64,000 bases of DNA, taken from the NCBI GenBank assembly GCA_016490735.1, contig JAEMWC010000449.1, positions 286,001 through 350,000 of the forward strand, in the 5' to 3' direction. Below the pieces are notes generated by a model, which made no database searches, was not told where the DNA came from, and saw nothing but the letters and a program-made list of their open reading frames with translations. The stretch comes from Pachyseris speciosa (Eukaryota; Cnidaria; Anthozoa; Scleractinia; Pachyseridae). This document shows positions 12,257 through 22,089 of this stretch, in pieces (within the stretch, counting starts at the first letter, position 1; every line of letters begins with the position of its first letter). A program made the translations under genes and the position numbers.

Positions 12257-12772
12257 ATGGCGGACTCGCTAAGCTTTGATGCTACACTCGAAGAAGCGCT
12301 TTTATTTCTCTCTTAGTTAGGTATGTAGCGTGAATTACGACCTGAGCAAAAGGAAGCCATTTCGACCCTTGTTCATGGAAGCGATTTATTAGGAGTTCTT
12401 CCGACGGGCTTTGGGAAAAGCCTCATCTTTCAGTTGTTGATTCGTGTGAAACAAATATTATCGTCGAAAGCTGCGTGTGTGATTGTTGTCTGTCCGCTCA
12501 AAAGCATCGTACAAGATCAGTTAACGGAAGCATCTTCAATGGGTTTGACGGCGACATCACTAGCTAGTGCTAGATTAGAAGATGTTGAGAATGGTAAATA
12601 CCAGATAATCTTTGCGTCCGCAGAGGAAATATTACCTAAGCCTTTTCTCTCTTCCCTGAAAAAGAGCAGTTCACCATTGCACCAAACCTTGCTGCAATAA
12701 TTGTCGACGAGTCACACACTGTGGAAACGTGGACCGGACAAAGCTTTGATTTTTCTCTTACGTTTCACGTAA
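12257..12772 (+). pseudogene. RecQ-like DEAD-box helicase, N-terminal fragment
   Basis: Helicase domain 1 of an SF2 RecQ-type helicase. It shows the Q-motif-like LRPEQKEAI, Walker A GVLPTGFGKS, motif Ia VVCPLKSIVQDQ, and motif II as DESH in a neighbouring frame with TVETWTG after it. Two in-frame stops lie just before LRPEQ (near 12315-12330), and a frame change at about 12690 separates motif II. The reading ends soon after, so domain 2 and all C-terminal parts are missing. It starts at ATG 12257, close to the left end of transposon A, which suggests it belongs to the transposon and not to the host. Confidence 0.75.
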
Positions 12773-13689
12773 AATGGGGGTGGAAGGCCTACACGTCTCC
12801 TACTCACATGTTTGTCGCTTCTATCTCGGTCTTTTGACCCATTAAGCTTCTTGTATGTTTTCAGCGGGTTAACATGATGATTTAGAGGATTTTCTTGTTA
12901 GCGACTAAATGAAGCCATGTGCTTAAATGTCGCATACTTGATCTCAAAGGTCACTTCTGGGTTACAAGTTTCAACGCCTGTTTGTTTGAACCCTTGTCGT
13001 TTCTGTTTAGCGACTGTGGTTTTTACGCCCTTTGAGGCATTTTTATCTATGTTTGGTTTGGCTTTGTTTTGCCGGGCCCGGCCGTTTGTATTTGCAGCAA
13101 GATGTTGTGCTTCTATCACGGCTTTTTGTCTTTCGATCCTTTCTTTAGCACTGTAGCTTCTTAGAGAGCTATGCAGCACCCTGGAATAGATCGTTTAGCT
13201 TTAGTCACGGCTGTGCTTTTATCGTCGTTTCCGCGCTCCGCTCTGTGACTGAAGATTTTGTTGCGGGAGCTTAGTACTTTCCTCCTTTTGTTAATGCCAG
13301 TTTATGATAGGCAAGGCCATGGTTTCGATCCTCCCTTGTGGATCTCATCAGTTGCCGGGAATGGCTTGATTCGAGTTGCTCTTTAGGCAACGTCGTTCTT
13401 TTTGTGAGAATGACAAAGCATTCTGTTTGGCATAAGTTTTCGGTTGTGCTTTTATACCCACTAGGCGGATCGAAAATACTGGATTTCTATTGGCTTTCCA
13501 GGTTGCCAACTGTGAACTGCGGTTTTCGATCCTTTCATGTTTAAAGCTAGTACATCTTTCCGCTTGTGCGACAATGTATGAAATTTCTAGCACTTCGTTG
13601 GTTTCGTAGAGTTGTCGAGATGTCTAATTTAGCGCACATGATTTCCGCGTAAAACGCAGTGTAGGTGCTTTCAATGTAGTGCGCGTTGT
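12773..13689. other. Interior of transposon A, no intact gene
   Basis: GC-richer than its surroundings. Frames at 12898-13179 and 13348-13593 (minus) lack recognisable domains. It probably holds decayed introns or 3' parts of the element's genes. Confidence 0.4.
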
Positions 13690-14121
13690 CTAGTTTCCTC
13701 CTGAACAATGTTTATCAAGTGCTGTTATGTAATTTCTCACACGCAGCAGGACGGGGCCTTCCTGAACTAAATCAATCACGTAAACAACGTTTCCCACACG
13801 ACTACAAACTTCTGCTAACACAACTCCAAGGCTGTCCTTCCTCTGCGAGGGTTTAAAAAGATTTTCCGACGATGAGTACACTTGTTTGCCGGGAATGTTT
13901 CCAAATTTCACTTTAAAAGAGCTTTTGCAAATCCTACAGCTGTCGCTAGGACGTCTTTCCGACATAATTTCACTCGCATACTCGCTCGCTCGATTCCTGT
14001 TTTTCACAGACTTGACAAATACACGTGTGTCGATGTTTTTGTCGGAAGTAAATTTTTGGCTTCCGGTAGAAAATAAATAGATTTTCATTGGCTGCTTACA
14101 CATTTCCGGAAAGGCGATCAA
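13690..14121 (-). CDS. CxxC zinc-finger (ZAD-like) protein fragment
   Basis: A 143-codon frame reading inward from the right end of transposon A. It contains SCRICKSSFKVKFGN followed by ENLFKPSQRKDSLGVVLAEVC. That is the pattern of N-terminal treble-clef/ZAD-like zinc modules found on mobile-element proteins in cnidarians; the second CxxC pair expected in a full module is not seen here. The first ~40 codons before SCRIC are low-complexity and may be 5' leader. It is convergent to the RecQ fragment. Assignment as the DNA-binding part of a transposase is inference. Confidence 0.45.
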   Translation of the reverse strand: MIAFPEMCKQPMKIYLFSTGSQKFTSDKNIDTRVFVKSVKNRNRASEYASEIMSERRPSDSCRICKSSFKVKFGNIPGKQVYSSSENLFKPSQRKDSLGVVLAEVCSRVGNVVYVIDLVQEGPVLLRVRNYITALDKHCSGGN

Positions 14122-14718
14122 GCGCTACTAATTAGGGGGCGTTCAACAATTTCACAGGCTTTGCGGGCAGGCGTTATTTCACGTTCCCAACCCCTTCGCC
14201 CTCTACCACTTCGCCTTCTGTCCCAACCCTCTACCGGTCAAGCAACAATCCAAGATGGCGACATCGAAAACCTCGTCTGTCGTTCTGTTCCAAAATAACG
14301 CCTGCACTGCAGGCTAGTCATAACTGGAGAGTTTGCCTTTACATCCGTCAATTCTGCTGTGACATAATGTTGTATCTCAATAAAGACAGTCATGTTTAAC
14401 ATTAAGAAGAAGACATTATTGCTATAATGGTAGAACTGTGAGGGTAACCACAGGCAAAGCAATGACCATGGAGCATTGTGTCTTTGAATGTGTGCTTCTA
14501 GAAAATAGGCATACCTCCCCCATGAAGGTTTTTTTGGTTTGCAGTGGCCCCAACCCTCTGGGATTTCCAATATAAAACCACACATTTCAATCGCGGCTCA
14601 GTAAAGATCCACCACTATTCACCTCGATCTCCGCAATTCGGTGAATAATTGTCAATTATATGGTGTAAAATAATTATAATTTACTTTTACCGGTTCCACT
14701 TGTAATGATAACAAAAAA

Positions 14719-14727
<9 letters not shown>

Positions 14728-14781
<54 letters not shown>
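14728..14781. repeat. (AAT)n microsatellite
   Basis: About eighteen uninterrupted AAT units, just upstream of the acceptor of exon C. Confidence 0.95.
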
Positions 14782-14782
<1 letters not shown>

Positions 14783-14827
14783 TGAAATTTTAAGAAAGTG
14801 GACTGTTTTGTTTCCTCTCATTCATAG

Positions 14828-14968
14828 ATCAAAGATTCTAAAGTGTACATCACTGGTTATGGCATAGATACTGAGTACCCAGAAGAAGGAGTCCATGGTG
14901 TGGAGCAGCTGCGTGCTGATCAGTACATCACACTTTGGGATGAGGACACTAAGCTATGCCTTCAATAA
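14828..14968 (+). CDS. Exon C of the duplicated host gene
   Basis: Acceptor TTCATAG is followed by an open frame containing DSKVYITGYGIDTEYPEEG and LRADQYITLWDEDT. It is repeated at 62911-63035 (TAG acceptor conserved). The two copies agree up to GAGGACACT and then diverge; here the frame reaches a stop within six codons. Either this is a terminal exon or the 3' edge has been lost. The ~8.5-kb intron before it is filled with R1, MITEs and transposon A, whereas the second locus keeps only ~0.3 kb. Confidence 0.5.
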   Translation: MKDSKVYITGYGIDTEYPEEGVHGVEQLRADQYITLWDEDTKLCLQ

Positions 14969-15479
14969 AAGCAAAGGACAAGGCGTTCTTAACAAAGGAA
15001 GGAGGCTACCTAAGTAGGTTAGATAGCTTAGGTATCAAAAAACACAATGAAGGAAACTAACTAGCTAACAAGAAAATCGTCAAAGAAGAATTAGCTAGAA
15101 GCAACAGTGGCGGATACAGGGGAAGGGTCGGGGGGGTACGGACTCCCCCTTTCCTAACCGAATTTTGTTTGACTACTTGTTTGATGCTGAAATTGTCGCA
15201 TCGCCCTGAAGTGGTTGACCTGTTTTTTGATGGAAAGCCATTGTATTTTGCCACTAATCCAAATTCCAGGTATATTCCACAATGAAAGGTTTTTGGCAGT
15301 ACCCTCTGATGGTCACTTGCCTTTGCTCGTAAAGCAGTTTTTTTTCCCCGACAAGCGTTAAATATGTGATCGTCTCTGCTTTCTGAGAAAGGTCGACATG
15401 CGACACCTCTGACTATAACTTCGTTCTTTCAACGTGAACCAGTGAAATCCATACATGCTTACAGTATCAGAGGTTCACT

Positions 15480-15820
15480 TCTGGTTTGGCTTAGAAGTTT
15501 TTTAACAGATCGATAGCAACGAGTCGCCCATAATTCATCTTGGACTCAGGGGCGTAGCGACGCCCTTGGGACTTCTGTTTTGTCTGGCGTATTCCAAGGA
15601 ACAGTGTTGCGTCCCATCTTATTTCTCATCGATATTTATGATAATTCAAGAAACATGGCGTCAAAAACCAAATTAACTCTTTGCAGATGACATGAAAGTG
15701 TATAGAGTACCGAGGAATACTAAGGACCACGTCGAAGAACTACAGAAAGACCTTACCCGATTGCAGCCTTGGAGCAATGATTGGCAACTGCGGTTTAACA
15801 CCGACAAATGAATGATAATA

Positions 15821-15864
<44 letters not shown>

Positions 15865-16345
15865 TAATTAAAATACTACTAATAATAATAATAATAATAA
15901 ATATTTATATTGCGCTTTTTCTATGTGAAATGCGAAGCAATGCGCATTTCCAAACATACTGATAACTCAGAGCCTCAATATTATCTATGTGGGAACCAAC
16001 TGAAATCTGTATCTAACGTTTAGGATCTTGGAATTCATATCAGATCAAATCTGTCATGGAACCTGCAAGCCAACAAGTGTGCAAACAAGGCAAATAGTGT
16101 GCTTGGATTTACAAGTCGAGCAGTAGGCCCAAAAGCTCAGAGTTGCCGTCTTGAAATTGTACAAGACTCCAGTACGTCTAATATACTTGAGTATTGCTCT
16201 CGGCGGTGGTGTCCGCACCTTAAAAAGGACTCCACTATCTTAGAAAAAGTACAACGCAGAGCATCTAAATATGCCCTTGGAAACATTGGCCGAGATATGT
16301 TGTATGAAGAACCATTGTTGGGGAGAATGACGGAGTTGTGAGGAG
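15480..16345 (+). pseudogene. LINE reverse-transcriptase relic
   Basis: Degenerate RT sequence: a GTVLxPILF block, ADDMKVYR (the catalytic box) at about 15685, then WSNDWQLRFNTDK, and after a (TAA)n expansion the thumb-like segment DLGIHIRSNLSWNLQANKCANKA and CSRRWCPHLKKDSTILEKVQRRA. Several frame changes and stops break it. It belongs to an APE-type non-LTR clade (CR1/RTE-like); no 5' domains are present. Confidence 0.65.
15805..15900. repeat. (AAT)n microsatellite cluster
   Basis: Interrupted AAT arrays inside the LINE relic. They probably arose from or expanded at an A/T-rich part of the retroelement. Confidence 0.9.
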
Positions 16346-17159
16346 AAGTAATTTGCCGAAAAACGTTTCTGTTAGTAGTGTTTTCTGAGGCAAAGTTTGA
16401 ACCCCTCCCCCCTCCCCCCATCAAAATTCCTGGATCCGCCCCTGAGCAACTTATTTCTAAGAATAACAAATAGGCATTTTTTTCTGTCGAATAAAAAAAG
16501 AAGTAGTCGTTGAACATTTCCTTATTCGCAGATGATCGTTTCATTGAAGGAAGGAAAGTGTCGCACGGCAAGTACCGCCAGCTCAGAAAAAAGAGGACAG
16601 ACCTTCAACATGTGCTAGCGTGAAACGTAACGTGACTGCAATGACAGTGAAGTGCGTGGTAAGGATCACGAAAGAAGAAACGAGGGTAATGGCGCAGATG
16701 AGGGAGTCAGTGATTTTAAAGGAATGTGGGAGAAAAGTCAACAAGAAAATGAAAGGTTTGAAAATTCAGAAGATGCAGATGAGACCAACAGCGTCTCTTT
16801 TATATTTTATCCGAATCTCAAGATTTAATGAAGCCTAAGGATTTAATGAAGGAATAGAGCGGGTACTGTTCACGTTTTTCCTCCATCTGTTCAAGTTTGA
16901 TTAGCTCAAATTTTAATGCATTAAAGTTTGCAAATTTCCTGCCGGTATTGTTACAGTTTTCACCCATCGTTTAACAATCATTTGAAGTACACGAGTTGTG
17001 AAAGACATGGTAATCAGGCTGGGAGACAGAAAACCCAACTAAATCAACGAATTGAACGACAATTAAAATCAACCACTTGTTTTTATGTTTTCGTTTCGCT
17101 CCGAAGAAAGTCAAGAAATTATGACTTTTGTACGGAATAACTTACTACTAAACTGAACG

Positions 17160-17640
17160 CTTTCGAGTTATATATATATGGGTTATTGGCCAAGCGTGAG
17201 GTCAAGATGGTGGGATATTGGCCAAGTTCTTTTGCGTGTTTATCTACAGAGACGAAGTCGAGGTCCATAAAGACGCAAAAAAAGAACGAGGCCAATTTCC
17301 GGCCATCTTGACCTAACAAACGTGGTCAATAAAGGATTTATTATATGACTCAAAGGACGCCATTAAAAGACAGTAAAACGCGGGACGAACGGGCTATCCC
17401 GAGCGGTCAAGATGACTCCATCTTGACCTTGCGGGTAGCCAATTACAGCAGGAGAGTTGATTCATCTTGACCGCTGAAAGAGCCAGTCATATAATAAATA
17501 CCTCTTACTAACCGAGTTCGAGGTCCGTACTCTAAGTTACAGACCGATTTTTTTTCTTGCTTGGGCCATAAATCAACGGGAAAAAGCGAGGATTCGTAAC
17601 TTACAGTATGGACCTATGGAACGAGGGTAGTAAGAGATTA
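17160..17640. mobile_element. Three consecutive foldback elements
   Basis: Three inverted-arm structures lie end to end. The first has arms GGTCAAGATGG/CCATCTTGACC with outer TTGGCCAAG/GTGGTCAATA; the second has TTTATTATATGACT/AGTCATATAATAAAT arms; the third has CTTACTAACCGAG and AAGTTACAG arms that return near 17590-17635. None has coding capacity. They look like nested or clustered MITEs. Confidence 0.6.
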
Positions 17641-17789
17641 ATCCGGCGTACGGGAAAGGATACTAGTTGAAGTCAAGCAACCCTTCTAAAAAAAAAAACT
17701 AAAACCTCAAGGAAGTTAATTTAAAAGTTTGGCACTCTTTCTTCGAGTTTCTGTTGTTTCTCTCTGTTTTCTCGAAACTCTTTTAATTA

Positions 17790-17806
17790 GTAATGGTAAT
17801 AGGACT

Positions 17807-17851
<45 letters not shown>

Positions 17852-17960
17852 TGGCCGAGCGCGTAGCGCGAGGCTGATTTGAAATTACGAGCACGATTAC
17901 CCTTGAATTGTACGACACGAGGTCCGATGACCAATTAATTGTGTCAATAACAAAATGCGA
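17790..17960. repeat. Foldback/MITE remnant flanking the CR1-like LINE
   Basis: GATTTCAAATTGGCCGAGCG and GCTGATTTGAAATTACGAGC form an inverted pair around 17850-17890, inside outer GTACAATTCAGGG/CCTTGAATTGTAC arms. The segment ATTGTGTCAATAACAAAATGC at 17938-17958 recurs inverted at about 22060-22085, just beyond the LINE 3' end, so the LINE seems to lie within a longer inverted structure. Confidence 0.55.
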
Positions 17961-18207
17961 GAAACTCTAGAGGTCAACTTTCTAAACTGTAAAATTATTG
18001 TACAAAATAACCAACGGAAATTGTTGCTATTTTACAAAGCGCGAAGATTGACAACTGACACGACATGGCAGCTACTGCTCAACATACCCAAATAAGGCCT
18101 GTCCGATTACAGGTGTTTGTAATCGGACAGCTCAAATCGGACAGTTTGGACCTGAAGCAGCCAATTAAGACACAAATAAAGGTTATTGAATTGGCATAAG
18201 ATGCATA

Positions 18208-18891
18208 ATGAGGGTCGGACGTGTATTCAAGACGTCCGTAATCTTGCCCTTCTGGCTCCTATTCTTGTGCTGTTTTCTCAATTTTGAGTACAATGGACTG
18301 CTCCTAACTGATGGATGGATCTCAGGAACCGACTTACATCTCGACGGAGGCTTTGCTTTGCCTACAAGGAGGTTTTTGGAAAGCTCTTGGAAGACGCACT
18401 GGTTTCTCGATGACAATATGCAAATTTCAACTAACAATGGGTCTGATTGCAATAACAATGCCCTATTGCTGTCAGCGCCATGGCCCGTGAATGTAACACC
18501 AATCTTTGACCCCTGGAATTTTAACACACAACGTAAGACAAAGAGATCCAAAGCAAGAATTTTATACTATTCAAACTCGACGGCTTCTTATCAAGTTTTA
18601 ATCCGGTCCGGTGATATTTCACAGAATCCTGGTCCAGCGAAATGCGGCTCAGGAATGCAAAGTGCTGGAAATAAACAAAAGACCTCTAGGAATGTACACA
18701 GGGTACCCGTTGGCCTTAAATGTGATAACTGCGACAAAACCATCAGGAAAAATCAAAAAAGCGTCGCGTGTGAGGTTTGCTTTGGTCAGCAGCATATGAA
18801 GTGCACCGATTTGAATGTGAAAGGTTTCGCCTCTGCATGGACATGTCCTAAGTGTTTGCTTTCTGTTCTACCGTTTTTCAACTGCCCATAA
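18208..18891 (+). pseudogene. CR1-like LINE, 5' ORF with PHD finger and 2A-like motif
   Basis: A 227-codon frame. Residues ~135-143 read GDISQNPGP, which is a 2A-type ribosome-skipping motif except that the usual Glu is Ser. It is followed by a C4HC3-like PHD finger (CDNCDKTIRKNQKSVACEVC, then CFGQQHMKC and CPKC). The frame stops at TAA 18889-18891 but continues in the same frame for about 50 codons, so the stop is probably a lesion in one long ORF that then shifts frame into the endonuclease at about 19040. PHD-like fingers ahead of APE endonuclease are typical of CR1/L2 elements. Confidence 0.75.
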
Positions 18892-19055
18892 CTTGATATG
18901 CTTGAAGAGTTGGACGATTCTGCCCTAGATATCACCAGCCTGCAAATCTCGGAAATTTTAAGAAAACACCCTAAGGACCTTAGTATAATGCATTTTAATA
19001 CCCAGAGTATGGTCTCCTCCTTCAACGAGTTTAAGTCCTAGTCTCGCAGCTTCCG

Positions 19056-21497
19056 ATGGATATTATTACAATGAGTGAAACCTGGCTGCGGAATAACCCA
19101 GCCCTTCTTGACTATGTTACACTGCCTGGCTACACAGCTCTCTTTCGAAACCGTGAAGGTACTCGAGGCGGCGGCGTCGGGGCTTACATCTGCGATTCTC
19201 TTCGATTTAAACGGAGAAAGGATATCGAGCAATTTCAACCGGAGATGGAACACTTATGGATCGAAGTTCCAGGACGTAATAAGTATAGCAAAGCTCTGAT
19301 CGGAGTCATCTATAGATCGGAGCGTATCGGATTGAGCCCGTCCGATTGGTTGGACGCTTTTGAGACATTGTTGGCTCATCTTACTGTCTCCTGGGAAGGT
19401 TTGCTCTTGTTAATTGGCGACACAAACATCGATATGTTGAAACATTCGGATAGCTATACAAACCAGTATCAGTCCATACTTGATGCTTTTGGATGTCATC
19501 AACACGTGACCAAGCCAACTCGTATTACGCGAACGTCTAAGACATTAATTGATCACATTGTTACAAATCATCGCCGTTGTATTACTGCCACGGACGTAAT
19601 ACCTGGGTGGTCAATTAGTGATCATGAGGGCATATTTGCGTGCGTTAATGTGCGCGTGCCTCGCTATCAGCCACGGTATAAATGGGTTAGATTGGAGAAG
19701 AATTTGAATGCGGAAGAGTTTGTTAAGGACTGTGCCGAGTTGCCTCTGTCATTTGTATACGGCTTGGATTCACCAGACGATATGGTGCAAGGCTTTAATA
19801 CGCTATTCGGCGAGTGCATTGACAGACACGCACCCCTTAAAAGGATTAAAGTGACACGTCCACCTGCACCGTGGATGAACTTGGATGAGATACGCAACCT
19901 GCAAGGGGTGCGAGATAAATTACGTCACGAGGCTCATAACGAGAACAGTGATGATAACTCCTGGGTTGCTTTTAGAGCTGTACGCAATAGGATTAAATCT
20001 GTGATTAATAAGTCTAAACGGCTATTTGTTATCAACGCTCTCTCGTCCAAGCGACCAAAGGATGTGTGGAGAGTAGTACATCGTATCCTCCACCCTAGTC
20101 CCAAACCTCTTCAGGCGGACCCAGATAAACTTAACATGTTCTTCTTAAATACAAACGAGAGAACACTAAGCACCAAACCGGATAAAAGATCAGATCTAAT
20201 AGACCTTGTGAACTCTTTTTCTGAGTGTCCTCGGACCTCGCATCCCTTTAACCAGCACTGTGTCTCCCCAATGGAAGTGGAGAAAGAAATTGATAAACTT
20301 CGCTCCGATACATCAACTTGTACAGATCAGATTCCGGGGAAATTTGTCAAACTGGCTAAGGAACATATATCAGTTCCTTTAACATATAAAATCAACTGCT
20401 GTATTGTAACATCAAGTTTTCCCAAACTCTGGAAGATAGCACGAATCTCTCCTATTCCTAAAGTTGATGAACCCTTGTCTGACGCTGATTACCGTCCGGT
20501 CTCAATTCTACCGACACTATCTAAAGTGTTCGAACGCTTGGTGCTCAACCAGCTCATTGTTTACATTGATGAGGAAGCGTTACTTGGTCCTACAGTATCA
20601 GGATTCCGGAAAGGTCATTCAACAACTACTGTCCTACTGGGGGTCCGCGACGCTCTAATACGGGCATCAAGCAGAAGAGAGGTAACACTGATGGTCTGCG
20701 CAGATTATAGCAAGGCTTTTGATACCGTCCAATTTAGGTCGGTGATCTCTAAGATGCACAGCTTAGGATTCTCGAAATACTTTTTACTGTGGATGATTGA
20801 TTATCTAACTCATAGGAGACAGCTGGTACAAATTGATGACAAGAAGTCCGATATGGCAACAGTGGAATTCGGAGTTCCTCAAGGCTCAATTCTGGGTCCG
20901 GTTATTTTCAACCTCTATGTCGCCGACCTCCAGAGTGAGCTACAGTGTGACTGTTATCAGTATGCTGACGATACGACGTTTTACATCCACTCGAAACCAT
21001 GTGATCTCGATTCTTCAGCAAATCGCATAAATATAGCAGTTACAAGCCTGAGGGACTATTCTAAGAGTTGCAATCTGGCCTTGAATTCCTCCAAGACAAA
21101 CTGGATGCTTATTTCCACCCCACAGATGGCGCGATATCACAGTTTAGAAGAACGAAAGCTCCCTATCGCTTGTAGCGGCACTCCACTAAAACGGATTTCT
21201 TGCACAAAGCTATTGGGTGTACACGTGGACCAGCACTTGACCTGGAAGACGCATGTAGATCATGTGTTAAGTTCATCATACGGGACATTGTCAGTACTTC
21301 GCAGGCTTAAAAGTCTAGCCCCTTTTCACGTGAGGAAACACCTGGCAGAGAGCCTGGTCCTCTCTAAAGTGAACTATGCATGCTCTGTTTTTCACTCCCT
21401 CCCAGCATTTCAAATGAAGCGCCTCCAAAGCTACAAAATGCATGCGCTGGATTTGTCACAAGAAGGTTTGCAGGAGTGGAGGACGTTGCAAAGTTGA
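19056..21497 (+). CDS. CR1/L2-like non-LTR retrotransposon ORF2 (endonuclease + RT)
   Basis: An 813-codon frame. The APE-type endonuclease at about 1-215 shows MSETWL, GVIYR, LLIGDTNID, LIDHIVTN and SDHEGIF. The reverse transcriptase at about 430-700 shows SPIPKVD, YRPVSILPTLSKVFER, FRKGHSTTTVLL, ADYSKAFDTV, the VPQGSILGPVIFNLYVADL block and YADDTTFYI. The protein copies RNA into nicked DNA at the target site. The true start lies upstream, since the PHD-containing frame is joined by a frameshift near 19040. The C-terminus shifts frame near 21450 and continues to 21786. No mutation of the Asp pair in YADD is seen, yet the frame breaks make this copy inactive. Confidence 0.9.
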   Translation: MDIITMSETWLRNNPALLDYVTLPGYTALFRNREGTRGGGVGAYICDSLRFKRRKDIEQFQPEMEHLWIEVPGRNKYSKALIGVIYRSERIGLSPSDWLDAFETLLAHLTVSWEGLLLLIGDTNIDMLKHSDSYTNQYQSILDAFGCHQHVTKPTRITRTSKTLIDHIVTNHRRCITATDVIPGWSISDHEGIFACVNVRVPRYQPRYKWVRLEKNLNAEEFVKDCAELPLSFVYGLDSPDDMVQGFNTLFGECIDRHAPLKRIKVTRPPAPWMNLDEIRNLQGVRDKLRHEAHNENSDDNSWVAFRAVRNRIKSVINKSKRLFVINALSSKRPKDVWRVVHRILHPSPKPLQADPDKLNMFFLNTNERTLSTKPDKRSDLIDLVNSFSECPRTSHPFNQHCVSPMEVEKEIDKLRSDTSTCTDQIPGKFVKLAKEHISVPLTYKINCCIVTSSFPKLWKIARISPIPKVDEPLSDADYRPVSILPTLSKVFERLVLNQLIVYIDEEALLGPTVSGFRKGHSTTTVLLGVRDALIRASSRREVTLMVCADYSKAFDTVQFRSVISKMHSLGFSKYFLLWMIDYLTHRRQLVQIDDKKSDMATVEFGVPQGSILGPVIFNLYVADLQSELQCDCYQYADDTTFYIHSKPCDLDSSANRINIAVTSLRDYSKSCNLALNSSKTNWMLISTPQMARYHSLEERKLPIACSGTPLKRISCTKLLGVHVDQHLTWKTHVDHVLSSSYGTLSVLRRLKSLAPFHVRKHLAESLVLSKVNYACSVFHSLPAFQMKRLQSYKMHALDLSQEGLQEWRTLQS

Positions 21498-21787
21498 ACT
21501 GGCTTCCAGTGAATAAGAACATTGAACTAAATATACTTAAGTTAACTCATAAGTCGCTATACGATGAAACGTTTCCTGAATATCTTAAATTAAATCTACA
21601 CACGGTCAGTGCTTATAGCTTAAGATCTTCGATTGCGCCTGTTCTTTCTATTCCGAGAGAGTCGGGAACTTTTCAGCACTCGGCAGCAACTACTTTTAAT
21701 AAGCTCCCTGTAGCTATCAGAAACTTAACTGAGTATAACTCCTTTTGTCGTAGTGTCAAGAGACATCTTTCGTGTGGGCAACTTTAA
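21380..21787 (+). pseudogene. CR1-like LINE C-terminal domain, shifted frame
   Basis: Continues ORF2 after a frame change with LNWLPVNKNIELNILKLTHK, YLRSS-like and FNKLPVAIRN blocks, the typical C-terminal tail of CR1/Rex1-type LINEs, ending at TAA 21785-21787. Confidence 0.75.
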
Positions 21788-22005
21788 GCAGTGACACAAG
21801 TATAAATTGTACATATACTATTCTTATTTTTTTATCATTATTATTATTATTATTTATTAATATTTTTTTTGCTATCATATATCACTGTAAATATAAACTA
21901 CTTAGCGTTTTTAACAGAGTTTTTCCTAGGTTTGTTTTAATTGTAATTACTTAAGTTAAATATTAACGGATGAAGAGCCACCTAGTGGAAATCCTGTTAA
22001 TAAAG

Positions 22006-22043
<38 letters not shown>
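21788..22043 (+). mobile_element. CR1-like LINE 3' UTR with (ATT)n tail
   Basis: Ends GAAGAGCCACCTAGTGGAAA, then GTTAATAAAGTC and a run of about twelve ATT units, a short-repeat terminus of the kind CR1-type elements carry in place of poly-A. Confidence 0.75.
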
Positions 22044-22045
<2 letters not shown>

Positions 22046-22089
22046 GAGCCAATCACATTCGAGCATTTTGTTATTGACACAATTAAGTA

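Larger units (their letters stand above)
11941..14316 (+). mobile_element. TIR transposon A (RecQ/zinc-finger type), internally deleted
   Basis: The ends are TAGCCTGCAGTGCAGGCG and its near-perfect complement, flanked by an 8-bp duplication GTCATAAC (11933-11940 and 14317-14324). Subterminal blocks containing GCCATCTTGGAT and ACGCCTGCCCGCA recur inverted at both ends. Two gene starts point inward: a RecQ-like helicase from the left and a CxxC zinc-finger protein from the right. No transposase catalytic domain was recognised, so this copy looks internally deleted. Its layout mirrors that of transposon B at 39302-40450. The TSD length fits hAT- or KDZ-like superfamilies, but I cannot assign it. 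Confidence 0.8.
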
